From contig NZ_CP126107.1 in NCBI RefSeq assembly GCF_030123365.1, forward strand, positions 481,501 through 545,500: a stretch of 64,000 nucleotides of DNA. The letters are read 5' to 3'. The notes under the pieces were generated by a model. It was not told the DNA's origin and made no database searches. It saw nothing but the letters and a program-made list of their open reading frames with translations. The translations under genes were made by a program, and so were the position numbers. Source of the stretch: Neobacillus sp. SuZ13. GTDB taxonomy: Bacteria; Bacillota; Bacilli; Bacillales; Cytobacillaceae. The first letter of the stretch is position 1; each line of letters opens with the position of its first letter. Below are positions 38,912 to 48,822 of the stretch, piece by piece.

Positions 38912-39802
38912 ATGAGAAATACAAGTTGGAAATCCCAATTGACTTCAAGTCTTTTTGTAATCCCTTACTTGCTGTTATTTGTTGTTTTTCTTTTAATTCC
39001 TATTGGCTATGGAGCTTGGATAAGTCTGCATAACTGGGATTTATTAAATCCTGTCCATGAATTTGTAGGATTTAAGAATTATACAAAAATCTTTGACTCT
39101 AATTCATATCTTAATGAACTGTTTTTCGAGGGTCTTAAAAACACCTTCCAATTCGTTGTATATAGTGTTCCTTTATTGGTTGTAGTTGGATTAGGTTTAG
39201 CATTGTTAGTGAATGCACTGCCTGGTAAATTCAAAGGTTTTTTTCGTACGGTTTACTTTATTCCCTATTCTGTTTCTGTTTCGGTCGTAGCAATTATTTG
39301 GTTATGGATCCTTGATACAAACAGTGGGTTAATTAATCAATATTTACAAAAGATGAATCTGCCATTAATTCCATGGTTAACAGACATGCCGTGGGCATGG
39401 ATTTCCCTCGCTATCGCCACTTTATGGTGGACGATTGGTTTTAACATGGTTATTTTTATCAATGCACTAAATGATGTTTCTGAAGAACTATATGAAGCTG
39501 GTTCTCTTGATGGCGCCAACCGCTGGCAGCGATTTGTGCATATCACGTTACCTAGTATTAAACCTACGATGCTATTTGTCGTCATTACATCAACAATTGC
39601 CTCTTTTAATATATACGGGCAGCCATATTTAATGACACGGGGAGGTCCAGGGACTTCAACAAAGGTTCTATTAATGAATATCGTCGATGAAGCTTTTAAA
39701 CAGCGGCAATTAGGGAATGCAGCCGCCATGTCATTACTTATGGCATTGATTATGATCGTTATCTCAATATTGCAATTCCGAATCACAAATCGAAAGGAGT
39801 AG
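38912..39802 (+). CDS. Sugar ABC permease, MalF type, second importer
   Basis: 296 residues from ATG 38912 with AAAGGAGG upstream. Six membrane segments and a CUT1 EAA loop, YEAGSLDGANRWQRFVHITLPSIKP. It forms the channel with the permease six bases downstream. Confidence 0.9.
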   Translation: MRNTSWKSQLTSSLFVIPYLLLFVVFLLIPIGYGAWISLHNWDLLNPVHEFVGFKNYTKIFDSNSYLNELFFEGLKNTFQFVVYSVPLLVVVGLGLALLVNALPGKFKGFFRTVYFIPYSVSVSVVAIIWLWILDTNSGLINQYLQKMNLPLIPWLTDMPWAWISLAIATLWWTIGFNMVIFINALNDVSEELYEAGSLDGANRWQRFVHITLPSIKPTMLFVVITSTIASFNIYGQPYLMTRGGPGTSTKVLLMNIVDEAFKQRQLGNAAAMSLLMALIMIVISILQFRITNRKE

Positions 39803-39808
39803 TTCAGC

Positions 39809-40639
39809 GTGCAAAAAACACCGTTTAAAATTTCCATTGTTATTCTTGCGATTCTTGTTGGCTTGATTTTTATCGTTCCAATTTTATGGATGCTGGCTAC
39901 TTCTTTTAAAACGGATCAGGAAGCATTCACTGCCGGTCTAAAGTGGATTCCGAAAGTATTTACTCTTGAAAATTATCAGTATAGCTTAGCAGGAAATTCA
40001 GATACACCTGTCTTACAATGGATGGGCAATTCCCTTTTTGTTGGGATTATTGGAACACTAATTGTTCTTGTTGTAGACACACTGGCTGCATATGGTCTGG
40101 CCCGTTTAGATGTTCCTTTTAAAAAATTGCTAATTAGCATCTTTATTGGGTCGATGACGATTCCGTGGGTTATTACCTTTTTACCACTATATATGGAGTT
40201 TAATAAGTTCGGTCTATTAGATACTTATGCAGTACTGATTCTTCCATATTCTGCAAATGCTTTTGGTGTCTTTCTTCTCTATCAATATTTTCGCGGTTTT
40301 CCAAAAGAGCTGGAGGAAGCAGCATTCCTAGACGGTGCAAATAAATGGCAAGTATTTGTAAAAATCGTTTTGCCATCGGCACGACCAGTTATTTGGACAT
40401 TAGCTATTTTTACATTTATGGGTATATATAATGACTTCTTATGGCCGCTTGTAACTACAAATTCTCCAGAAATGAGAACTATTACAACGGGTATTGCCAT
40501 CATGCAGCAAGGAAGTTTCGTTTCTTCACCGGGTAGGTTAATGGCTTTAACATCAATTGCAACCATACCGGCAGTATTATTGTTTATTATTGGTCAACGT
40601 TCCTTTATAAAAGGCGTGAATCAATCAGGAATTAAATAG
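39809..40639 (+). CDS. Sugar ABC permease, MalG type, second importer
   Basis: 276 residues from GTG 39809 with AAAGGAG upstream. Six membrane segments and the EAA loop LEEAAFLDGANKWQVFVKIVLPS. Partner of the preceding permease. As in the first importer no ATPase gene is present, so a shared MsmX-type ATPase is expected. Confidence 0.9.
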   Translation: MQKTPFKISIVILAILVGLIFIVPILWMLATSFKTDQEAFTAGLKWIPKVFTLENYQYSLAGNSDTPVLQWMGNSLFVGIIGTLIVLVVDTLAAYGLARLDVPFKKLLISIFIGSMTIPWVITFLPLYMEFNKFGLLDTYAVLILPYSANAFGVFLLYQYFRGFPKELEEAAFLDGANKWQVFVKIVLPSARPVIWTLAIFTFMGIYNDFLWPLVTTNSPEMRTITTGIAIMQQGSFVSSPGRLMALTSIATIPAVLLFIIGQRSFIKGVNQSGIK

Positions 40640-40670
40640 GATTATTTTTTTAGGAAGGATGGGAAACAAC

Positions 40671-42479
40671 ATGTCAGTACCCCGTAATGAGTATCCTAGA
40701 CCACAATTGGTCAGACAAGATTGGGTTAATTTAAACGGCGAATGGGATTTTGCTTTTGATGATAACAATGTAGGGTTAAAGGAAAAGTGGTTTCAAAATG
40801 GGGAAACCTTTGATCGGAAAATTAATGTTCCTTTTGCCTATCAGACGAAACTAAGCGGTATTAATGACCCATCATTCCATGATTATGTATGGTATTCCCG
40901 AGAATTCACGGTGCCTAAAGGCTGGAATAATCAGCGGGTTCTCTTACATTTTGGGGCAGTGGATTACCGTGCATGGGTTTATGTCAATGGGGAGTATGCT
41001 TGTTTTCATGAAGGCGGCAACGTTTCTTTCTCTCTCGACATTACGGATCATTTAACTTGGGGCAATGAAAAGGTTGTTGTAAGAGTCGAAGATCCATCTA
41101 CCGATGAGACGATTCCCAGAGGAAAGCAATTCTGGATTGAACAATCGGATTCGATCTGGTACACGAGAACGACGGGGATATGGCAAACCGTATGGCTTGA
41201 ACCGGTTAGTCCTACACATGTTTCAAAATTAAGATTAACACCCGACATTGACCGTGGAGATATAATTGTAGAGTTTGAGGTCTCAGGTGAATTTATTAAC
41301 AAAAAAGCAGACATCGAAATTAGTTTTCAGGGTGAAAAGGTAGCAAAGGATACGATTGAGGTTTTTGAACCGTATAATAAACGTTCAATTAATTTATATA
41401 ATCGCCAAATTTTCAGAACTTCTTTTCACCATATCGGCTGGAATTGGTCACCGGAGAATCCAAATTTATTTGATATTAAATTCACGTTAAAAGATGAAGA
41501 TAATCAGGTGATTTTAGACGAAGTGGAATCCTATTTCGGTATGAGAAAGATCCATATTGAAAATGAAATGGTTTATTTAAATAATAAGCCCTATTATCAA
41601 AAATTAGTTCTTGATCAAGGCTATTGGCCAGAAGGATTATTAACCGCTCCAACGGATGACGATTTGAAAAAGGATATTGAATTAGCTTTAGAAATGGGCT
41701 TTAATGGCTGCAGAAAGCATCAAAAAGTCGAGGATCCTCGTTTCCTTTATTGGGCAGATAAATTAGGATTTCTGGTTTGGGGAGAATGTGCAGCCTTTCC
41801 GTCCTATAGCGAGGACGCTGCATCTCGATTAACCAAAGAATGGATTGAAATCATTGAACGGGATTACAATCATCCATCTATCGTCGCATGGGTACCTGTC
41901 AACGAAAGCTGGGGAGTGCCTTTTATTAAAGCTAACAAACAGCAGCAGCACCATTCTTTAGCGATGTACCACCTTATTCATTCTCTTGATCCAACACGTT
42001 TAGTCATCTCTAATGATGGATGGGAGCTTACAGAAACGGATATTTGTGCGATTCACAATTACAATCATGGATCAAACGATGAAAAGATAAAATATGAGGA
42101 TTTTAAAGAGTCCTTGCTCACAAAAGAAAATCTATTAAACTCAAAACCAGCTGGCCGTGGAATTTATGCGGATGGATTTGAACATAAAGGTGAACCAATC
42201 TTATTAACAGAATTCGGAGGAATTGGCTTCAAAGTTGGTGAAGACAGTGGCTGGGGCTATACATCTGTGAAGGATGAACAGGAGTTTATTGCAGATTATC
42301 GCAGAGTAATGGAAGCGGTCTATGCTTCTAAGAGTCTACATGGCTATTGTTATACACAGTTAACAGATGTAGAGCAGGAAATCAACGGATTATTATCTTA
42401 TAACAGAGAACCAAAATGTGAGTTAACAAAAATAAGAGAAATAAATGATATGTGGCATTCTAATATTGTGAAAGCTTAA
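40671..42479 (+). CDS. Glycoside hydrolase family 2 enzyme, specificity uncertain
   Basis: 602 residues from ATG 40671; an ATG four codons earlier overlaps the ribosome binding site. The three GH2 domains are present: jelly-roll sugar-binding domain (PRPQLVRQDWVNLNGEWDFAF at the start), Ig-like domain, and a barrel with the acid/base Glu in AWVPVNESWG (about 412) and the nucleophile in LLTEFGGIGF (about 514). It is 400 residues shorter than LacZ and lacks the C-terminal Bgal_small_N domain, as in beta-glucuronidases and short beta-galactosidases. No signal peptide. It is coexpressed with the second importer, so it presumably degrades what that importer brings in. Confidence 0.87.
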   Translation: MSVPRNEYPRPQLVRQDWVNLNGEWDFAFDDNNVGLKEKWFQNGETFDRKINVPFAYQTKLSGINDPSFHDYVWYSREFTVPKGWNNQRVLLHFGAVDYRAWVYVNGEYACFHEGGNVSFSLDITDHLTWGNEKVVVRVEDPSTDETIPRGKQFWIEQSDSIWYTRTTGIWQTVWLEPVSPTHVSKLRLTPDIDRGDIIVEFEVSGEFINKKADIEISFQGEKVAKDTIEVFEPYNKRSINLYNRQIFRTSFHHIGWNWSPENPNLFDIKFTLKDEDNQVILDEVESYFGMRKIHIENEMVYLNNKPYYQKLVLDQGYWPEGLLTAPTDDDLKKDIELALEMGFNGCRKHQKVEDPRFLYWADKLGFLVWGECAAFPSYSEDAASRLTKEWIEIIERDYNHPSIVAWVPVNESWGVPFIKANKQQQHHSLAMYHLIHSLDPTRLVISNDGWELTETDICAIHNYNHGSNDEKIKYEDFKESLLTKENLLNSKPAGRGIYADGFEHKGEPILLTEFGGIGFKVGEDSGWGYTSVKDEQEFIADYRRVMEAVYASKSLHGYCYTQLTDVEQEINGLLSYNREPKCELTKIREINDMWHSNIVKA

Positions 42480-42522
42480 GTTAGGTTATTCTGCTTGCTT
42501 TTATAAAATTATTTCATGAAGG

Positions 42523-42547
42523 CTCGCCAGTCGGCGAGTTTTCTTTA
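42523..42547 (+). terminator. Weak terminator between the GH2 gene and galM
   Basis: CTCGCC (42523-42528) and GGCGAG (42533-42538) with a four-base loop, followed by TTTTCTTTA. The 6-bp stem is short, so partial read-through into galM is likely. Confidence 0.65.
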
Positions 42548-42576
42548 TACCATCGGGAACGAAGGGAGTTTAAATC

Positions 42577-43620
42577 ATGAATTTGTTACAGGAAAAATTT
42601 GCAGAACTTGATGGACAGACAATAACTATTTTTACGATGATTAATGATCAGGGTATGGAAGTAAGCACCATCGATTATGGCTGCACGATTACCAAGATCC
42701 TCGTTCCTGATCGAAACGGGGTACTTGAAAATGTGGTTTTGGGATTTGATACAATCGATGAATATCAGCAGCATTCTCCATATTTCGGCGCTGTGGTCGG
42801 CAGGCATGCGGGCAGAATAGCTAATGCTGAATTTACATTAGATGGTATCACGTATCATCTCGCAAAGAATAACTACGATAATCATTTGCACGGCGGGATA
42901 AAAGGCTTCGACAAGGTGATTTGGGATACAGAGGTAATTGAAGATAAAGATTCAATGGCTCTTGTATTCACTTATTCAAGCAAGGATGGGGAAGAAGGGT
43001 ATCCTGGAAATTTAAAGATGAAAATAACCTATACCTTAAATAACAATAATGAGCTTCAAATATCTTATGAAGGTGTCTCTGATCAAAAAACTGTAGTTAA
43101 TGTCACCAATCATTCTTATTTTAATTTAAGCGGCAATTTAAAAAGAGACGCTCTTAATCATAAGTTAACTCTAAAAAGTAAGCAATTCCTTGAGTTGAAT
43201 GAGGAGTTGATACCGACAGGGGAGGTTCTATCTGTAGATAATACATCTTTTGACTTTCGATTGGGACGGAAGATTATCGATGGAACTGCTACAAATGACG
43301 CGCAGAATATACTTGCAGGAAATGGGTATGACCATCCTTTTCTACTAGAGGATAATCAAAATAAAGAAATCTATCTGTATGAGGAAGAGAGTGGAAGAGG
43401 ATTAATGATCGAAACGAATCAGCCTGCTGTCGTTCTTTACACTGGTAATCAGCTAGCAGACGATTTTTCAATTCGAGGTATTACCTCAAGAAAGTACCTT
43501 GGTTTATGTTTAGAAACACAGGGTCTTCCAGATTCGCTCAATCATCCACATTTCCCAACTGCCATTTTAGAAAAGGGTCAGGTATACTATTCCGTTACTA
43601 AATACACTTTTACAAATTGA
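42577..43620 (+). CDS. galM: Aldose 1-epimerase (mutarotase), first copy
   Basis: 347 residues from ATG 42577 with GAAGGGAG upstream. GalM motifs are intact: FGAVVGRHAGRIAN, the catalytic His in NHLHGG, VTNHSYFNLSG (second His), and the catalytic Glu in LCLETQGLPDSLNH near the C-terminus. It equilibrates beta- and alpha-galactose so that galactokinase receives the alpha anomer. It closes the second importer operon and is followed by a strong bidirectional hairpin. A second galM lies at 48823. Confidence 0.93.
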   Translation: MNLLQEKFAELDGQTITIFTMINDQGMEVSTIDYGCTITKILVPDRNGVLENVVLGFDTIDEYQQHSPYFGAVVGRHAGRIANAEFTLDGITYHLAKNNYDNHLHGGIKGFDKVIWDTEVIEDKDSMALVFTYSSKDGEEGYPGNLKMKITYTLNNNNELQISYEGVSDQKTVVNVTNHSYFNLSGNLKRDALNHKLTLKSKQFLELNEELIPTGEVLSVDNTSFDFRLGRKIIDGTATNDAQNILAGNGYDHPFLLEDNQNKEIYLYEEESGRGLMIETNQPAVVLYTGNQLADDFSIRGITSRKYLGLCLETQGLPDSLNHPHFPTAILEKGQVYYSVTKYTFTN

Positions 43621-43624
43621 ACAA

Positions 43625-43658
43625 AAAAAGAGTTGAATCCTATGATCCAACTCTTTTT
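43625..43658. terminator. Bidirectional terminator between galM and the ROK repressor gene
   Basis: AAAAAGAGTTG (43625-43635) pairs with CAACTCTTTTT (43648-43658), with a 12-base loop; A run on the left, T run on the right. It lies between convergent genes. Confidence 0.85.
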
Positions 43659-43665
43659 ATTATCC

Positions 43666-44880
43666 TTATGCTTTAAATAGTTTCTTTAAAACTAATGTCA
43701 CAGCTCCTAATACCATACCGGTTTTCCCTAATTCTGAACAAACCACTTTAATTTCTTCATGAGAGCTTTTAAAAGTATATTTCTCTATCCTTTTTTTTAG
43801 TTGGGACAAAACAAAATCTCCTACTTCGAAAATACCCCCTTCTACTATTATTTTCGAAGGCTTTAAAATATTAATCATATTAGCTGCGGCTAGTCCAAGG
43901 GATTGACCGGCCTTTTCTAATAGCGATATAGCAAATGGATCCCCTTTCTTAGCAGCTTTATAGACCATGTTTAAGGAGAGCTCAGTACTGTTATCTTTCA
44001 ACCATTCTGTGAGAATTGTATCTTGATGATTTTTAAGTTCTTCCTTAGCTTTATTTAAGATAGCAACTTCAGATGCATAGGCCTCTAAACATCCATTATT
44101 ACCACACTCGCATAGGGGACCATTCACATCTAAAATGGTATGCCCGACTTCTCCAGCTGTATAAAAAGTGCTTTTATAAATCTCACTATTTATAAAGATT
44201 CCAGAACCAATCCCTCGTCCCACACTAAGACAGATAAAGTCGGAGACTCCTTTACCTTGCCCAAACCAGCTCTCAGCAATAGCTAATGCTCGTACATCAT
44301 TTTCGACAATAACAGGGATATTGAATTCTTTCTCTATTCTTTCTTTCAGAGGTATATTTTCCAAATGTAAGTGTGGAGAAAAGATGGCCAAGCCTTGCTC
44401 AGAGTCAACAAGTCCATGCATGGCAATACCGATACCAAGGATTAACTCCCGTTCTATATGTGCAGTTTGAAGCACATAATGAATGCACTCTATCATCATG
44501 CTCATAAATTCGGTTTTAGTTGGCAGTTCAGTAATATCTTTACTGAAATCGGTTACAATCTTTCCGTCCATTGTGGTTAAAATAACGCGAATAACCTCTG
44601 CTGCGGCATAGACTCCGATTATATAATAAGCGGAGTAATTAATACGGAGGAGAATTGGCTTTCTACCGCCTGAAGTTGCGCTGGTTGATTGTTCCTCTAC
44701 AATAAGATTCTTCTCAATCAATTCAGCAACCAATGAACTTATGGTTGGCGGGGTTAATTTTGTTAATTTGGCAATTTCTGCTCTTGAAATCGGTTCTTTT
44801 AATCGAATCATGTTTAAAACGGTTGATTGATTAAGTAACTTCATTTTTTCGAAACTTCCAGTTTTGGGGTCGAAACTCAA
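43666..44880 (-). CDS. ROK-family transcriptional repressor (XylR/NagC type)
   Basis: 404 residues from TTG at complement 44880-44878. An N-terminal winged helix-turn-helix (MIRLKEPISRAEIAKLTKLTPP, then ISSLVAELIEKNLI) is joined to a ROK sugar-kinase-like domain with LSVGRGIGSGIFIN, the zinc-binding CECGNNGCLEAYAS and a C-terminal VVEGGIF-type loop. It binds a sugar as inducer but regulates rather than phosphorylates. Being divergent from galK, it very probably represses galKETM; an inverted repeat over the galK -10 is its likely site. Confidence 0.9.
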   Translation of the reverse strand: MSFDPKTGSFEKMKLLNQSTVLNMIRLKEPISRAEIAKLTKLTPPTISSLVAELIEKNLIVEEQSTSATSGGRKPILLRINYSAYYIIGVYAAAEVIRVILTTMDGKIVTDFSKDITELPTKTEFMSMMIECIHYVLQTAHIERELILGIGIAMHGLVDSEQGLAIFSPHLHLENIPLKERIEKEFNIPVIVENDVRALAIAESWFGQGKGVSDFICLSVGRGIGSGIFINSEIYKSTFYTAGEVGHTILDVNGPLCECGNNGCLEAYASEVAILNKAKEELKNHQDTILTEWLKDNSTELSLNMVYKAAKKGDPFAISLLEKAGQSLGLAAANMINILKPSKIIVEGGIFEVGDFVLSQLKKRIEKYTFKSSHEEIKVVCSELGKTGMVLGAVTLVLKKLFKA

Positions 44881-45029
44881 ATGACATCACGCCTTTTTTA
44901 TCATTAGTACCATTAAGAATTTGTTTAAAAAGGTATTATTTAGTTTATTTATTACTATCAATTTTAACACAAATACTAAGTTAAAAATACCTAGTACAAA
45001 ATTATATTCAAGATTTTATTGTGTTTTTA

Positions 45030-45079
45030 AGTAAAATTTTAGTAAAATACTTGAAGGTTTTTACTAGGGGTAGTAAAAT
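45030..45079 (+). promoter_or_regulatory. galK promoter with ROK operator candidate
   Basis: TTGAAG (45051-45056), 17 bases, TAAAAT (45074-45079). TTTTACTA (45059-45066), GGGG, TAGTAAAA (45071-45078) is a perfect inverted repeat covering the spacer and the -10. AGTAAAAT occurs three times (45030, 45041, 45072). This is a plausible operator of the divergent ROK repressor. Confidence 0.6.
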
Positions 45080-45135
45080 TATGTTGAAAATAAAAAGTTA
45101 ACGAACAAGACACAAGACTTCTGGAGGAATTTAAA

Positions 45136-46317
45136 ATGAACGCAATCACACTTAATAAAGTATTTTTAGATATGTTTCAAGTATTACCCAAGCAAGCCTT
45201 TTTTGCTCCTGGAAGGATTAATTTAATTGGTGAGCATACAGATTACAATGGCGGGCACGTTTTTCCATGTGCAATTACCTATGGTACTTATGCTGTAGCA
45301 AGGGCGCGGGAAGACAAAGTGATTCGCCTCTACTCCACCAACTTTCCCGAAAAAGGAATCATCGAATTTAACTTAAGCGAACTAGACTATGAGAAGGAAC
45401 ATAATTGGGCCAATTATCCAAAAGGCATGGTCCGTTTTATTCTTGAGGCGGGATATGAAATTCCCTCAGGATTTGATTGTGTAATTGAAGGTAATATACC
45501 CAATGGTGCAGGACTTTCTTCGTCAGCATCCATTGAACTTTTAACCGGAGTGCTTATAAATGGCCTATTTAATTTTGAAATTCCGCAACTTGATCTCATC
45601 AAGATTGGCAAGCGGGTAGAGAATGAATTCATAGGAGTAAACAGCGGTATTATGGATCAGTTTGCGATTGGCATGGGAAAGAAAGATGCAGGTATCTTAT
45701 TAGATTGCCAAACGTTGAAATATGAGTACGCACCGATTCACCTGGAAGACTACAAAATATTAATCATGAATACGAACAAGCGCAGGGAATTAGCTGATTC
45801 CAAGTACAATGAAAGACGAGGAGAATGCGAAGAGGCATTGGCTCAACTTCAGCAAAAACTGCCGATCGAAGCACTTGGCCAGTTAACGGAAGCGGAGTTC
45901 GATGAGAATCGGTATCTCATTACTAATGAAACAGTTCGTAAACGGGCAAAACACGCAGTCTACGAAAACATGAGAACAATTAAAGCACTCGAAGAACTTA
46001 AATTAGGTAATCTAGAAGCATTTGGACAACTCATTAATCAATCACACATTTCCTTACGTGATGATTATGAAGTTACTGGAATTGAGCTGGACAGTTTAGT
46101 AGAGGCTGCATGGAAACAGCCAGGCGTTCTTGGTGCAAGAATGACCGGTGCAGGATTTGGCGGCTGTGCGATTGCGATTGTTAGAAATGAAGAAGTTGAT
46201 AACTTTATTGAGAACGTTGGAGCAGATTATCTTGACAAGATTGGTTACGAGGCTGAATTTTATGCAGCGAGCATTGGTGATGGGGCAAAAGAGATTCGAT
46301 TGGAGGAAACGATTTAA
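45136..46317 (+). CDS. galK: Galactokinase
   Basis: 393 residues from ATG 45136 with CTGGAGGA upstream. GHMP-kinase motifs are clear: the galactokinase signature GRINLIGEHTDYNGG near residue 27, the phosphate loop PNGAGLSSSASIE, and C-terminal GARMTGAGFGGCAI. It makes galactose 1-phosphate from alpha-galactose and ATP in the cytoplasm. First gene of the Leloir operon; its stop touches the galE start. Confidence 0.96.
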   Translation: MNAITLNKVFLDMFQVLPKQAFFAPGRINLIGEHTDYNGGHVFPCAITYGTYAVARAREDKVIRLYSTNFPEKGIIEFNLSELDYEKEHNWANYPKGMVRFILEAGYEIPSGFDCVIEGNIPNGAGLSSSASIELLTGVLINGLFNFEIPQLDLIKIGKRVENEFIGVNSGIMDQFAIGMGKKDAGILLDCQTLKYEYAPIHLEDYKILIMNTNKRRELADSKYNERRGECEEALAQLQQKLPIEALGQLTEAEFDENRYLITNETVRKRAKHAVYENMRTIKALEELKLGNLEAFGQLINQSHISLRDDYEVTGIELDSLVEAAWKQPGVLGARMTGAGFGGCAIAIVRNEEVDNFIENVGADYLDKIGYEAEFYAASIGDGAKEIRLEETI

Positions 46318-47307
46318 ATGAGCATTCTTGTATTAGGTGGTGCAGGCTATGTCGGTTCACACGCTGTATACCAGTTGATTGATCAGGGATATTCAGTCGT
46401 TGTCATTGATAATTTACAAACTGGCCATGAGGAATCGGTTCATCCAAAGGCTAACTTGTATAAGGGAGATATCCGCAGCCGCGAGTTTATGCGTTCTGTT
46501 TTTGAAAAAGAAAGTATTGAAGCGATTATGCATTTTGCTGCCAATTCCTTGGTTGGAGAATCAATGGTAGAACCATTAAAATACTTTGATAACAACGTAT
46601 ATGGAACACAAGTTGTCCTTGAAATGATGAAAGAATTTGGCGTCAAGTATATCGTTTTTTCTTCAACAGCAGCTGTTTATGGAGAGCAAAAAGTTGTGCC
46701 GATTACAGAAGAGGCCGCAGCCATTCCTACAAATACGTATGGCGAAACCAAGCTGGCAATGGAAAAAATGATGTCTTGGTGTGAAAAGGCATTTGATCTT
46801 AACTTTGTATCACTTCGCTATTTTAACGTGGCATCGGCAAGAAGTGACGGACAAATTGGTGAGGACCATAATCCTGAAACCCATCTGATTCCAGTTGTCC
46901 TCGAAGCAGCAATAGGGAAAAGACCAGCGGTGACGATATTTGGGGAGGATTATGATACAGCAGATGGAACTTGTGTCCGGGATTATATTCATGTTGAGGA
47001 CTTAATTGATGCCCATATATTAGCCCTTCGCTATCTGCAAAATGGCGGCGAAAGTAATATTTTTAATTTAGGATCAAGTCAAGGATTCTCGGTAAAAGAA
47101 ATTGTTGAGACGGCTAAAGAGGTGACAGGTATTGATATCCCTGTTAAAATCGGCGAACGCAGGTCGGGAGACCCGAGTACCTTAATAGCTTCTTCGGAAA
47201 AAGCCAAAAAGGTATTGGGATGGAATCCTACGAGAACATCGATTCATCAAATTATCAGCAATGCCTGGAACTGGCATCAGCATCACCCTAATGGGTATCA
47301 GAAATAG
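46318..47307 (+). CDS. galE: UDP-glucose 4-epimerase
   Basis: 329 residues; ATG 46318 directly follows the galK stop. Short-chain dehydrogenase fold with GGAGYVGSH NAD loop at the N-terminus, FSSTAAVYG, and the catalytic Tyr and Lys in TYGETK. It interconverts UDP-galactose and UDP-glucose. Cotranscribed with galK and galT, 12 bases before galT. Confidence 0.95.
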   Translation: MSILVLGGAGYVGSHAVYQLIDQGYSVVVIDNLQTGHEESVHPKANLYKGDIRSREFMRSVFEKESIEAIMHFAANSLVGESMVEPLKYFDNNVYGTQVVLEMMKEFGVKYIVFSSTAAVYGEQKVVPITEEAAAIPTNTYGETKLAMEKMMSWCEKAFDLNFVSLRYFNVASARSDGQIGEDHNPETHLIPVVLEAAIGKRPAVTIFGEDYDTADGTCVRDYIHVEDLIDAHILALRYLQNGGESNIFNLGSSQGFSVKEIVETAKEVTGIDIPVKIGERRSGDPSTLIASSEKAKKVLGWNPTRTSIHQIISNAWNWHQHHPNGYQK

Positions 47308-47319
47308 AGGGGATCATAA

Positions 47320-48804
47320 ATGATTTATCAATTAGTACAACAATTAATTAATCAAGCGATTACCACTCAACTTATTGAGCGGGAAGATGAAATCTATGCG
47401 CGCAATCAAATTCTGGCATTGCTCAAGCTAGCCGAGTTTAAGGAAATAGATCAGGCGGAGGGCGGCCACGTTGAAATCCCTGATTTACTCGATTTAATTG
47501 TGGACTATGCTTGCAGTCAAGCGATAATTGAAGAATTATTTGATGAAAAAGAGATATTTTCTAGTAAAATAATGAACTGTTTTATCGCACGTCCATCGAC
47601 GATCAATCATGTGTTTTATGAAAAATATAAACAGGATCCAAAAGCGGCAACCGAGTATTTTTATGAGTTAAGTAAAAATAGCAATTACATTCAAATGAAG
47701 CGGATTCGGAACAATATTGAGTATAAAACCGCCACAGAATATGGTGAACTGGACATTACCATTAATCTATCAAAACCTGAAAAGGATCCAAGAAGTATCG
47801 CGCTCGAGCGGTCGGTGCAAAAAACGGATTATCCAAAATGCTTACTTTGTGTTGAAAATGAAGGCTACGAAGGCAGAGTCGGACACCCTGCACGCTCCAA
47901 TCATCGAATGATTCGTGTCAATCTATTAAATCAGCCATGGTATCTCCAATATTCACCGTATGTATATTACAATGAACATTGTATTGTCCTGTCAGAAAAA
48001 CATACCGATATGGTTGTTAGTGCCACGTCTTTCTTACGGTTATTGAGCTTTGTTGATCAATTTCCTCATTACTTTGTCGGCTCTAATGCAGATCTGCCAA
48101 TTGTCGGCGGTTCAATATTAACCCATGATCATTATCAAGGCGGGAATTATCAATTTGCGATGGCGAAAGCAGGAGATGACTGGACATTTAAAATGGCTGG
48201 CCATCCAAATGTTGAGTGTTCTGTTGTAAAATGGCCAATGTCCGTCATTCGTCTTCGCTCTTCTCAAATCAGTGAGTTGGTTGAAGCAGGTTCACATATT
48301 TTTGAGCAATGGAAAAATTACAGTGATGCGACGCTTGAAATTTTGGCGAGAACTGGAGAGACGCCGCATAATACAGTGACGCCGATTGCACGGAAAAATG
48401 GGGATGTGTTTGAACTGGACTTGGTGCTTCGTAATAATCGAACAAGTGATGAGCATCCACTGGGCATTTTCCACCCTCACGCCGATGTACATCATATTAA
48501 AAAGGAAAATATCGGCCTAATTGAAGTAATGGGGCTGGCTGTTTTACCTGCACGATTAAAGGCTGAACTTGGAGAAGTGGAGAAGTACATCCTCGGTAAA
48601 GAGGCAGATATTGCCGAATACCATTTAGACTGGGCAGAGGTGTTAAAATCCCGCTATCAAGATGTTGCCAATGATGCGAATGTGGAAGGCCTGGTAAGAG
48701 AAGAAGTAGGAAGGAAATTCTCAAGAGTCTTGGAAGATGCAGGAGTGTTCAAACGGGACGAAGCAGGGCAAGCTGGGTTCCAGCGTTTTATCAATTCTTT
48801 GTAA
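47320..48804 (+). CDS. galT: UDP-glucose:hexose-1-phosphate uridylyltransferase, class II GalT
   Basis: 494 residues from ATG 47320 with AGAGGGGAT upstream. The length and motifs belong to the Gram-positive class II GalT: KCLLCVENEGYEGRVGHPARS, NHRMIRV, and the active-site region GGSILTHDHYQGGNYQFAM. It swaps UMP between UDP-glucose and galactose 1-phosphate. It completes the Leloir pathway with galK and galE. Confidence 0.95.
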   Translation: MIYQLVQQLINQAITTQLIEREDEIYARNQILALLKLAEFKEIDQAEGGHVEIPDLLDLIVDYACSQAIIEELFDEKEIFSSKIMNCFIARPSTINHVFYEKYKQDPKAATEYFYELSKNSNYIQMKRIRNNIEYKTATEYGELDITINLSKPEKDPRSIALERSVQKTDYPKCLLCVENEGYEGRVGHPARSNHRMIRVNLLNQPWYLQYSPYVYYNEHCIVLSEKHTDMVVSATSFLRLLSFVDQFPHYFVGSNADLPIVGGSILTHDHYQGGNYQFAMAKAGDDWTFKMAGHPNVECSVVKWPMSVIRLRSSQISELVEAGSHIFEQWKNYSDATLEILARTGETPHNTVTPIARKNGDVFELDLVLRNNRTSDEHPLGIFHPHADVHHIKKENIGLIEVMGLAVLPARLKAELGEVEKYILGKEADIAEYHLDWAEVLKSRYQDVANDANVEGLVREEVGRKFSRVLEDAGVFKRDEAGQAGFQRFINSL

Positions 48805-48822
48805 AAATATGGAGTGATATCG

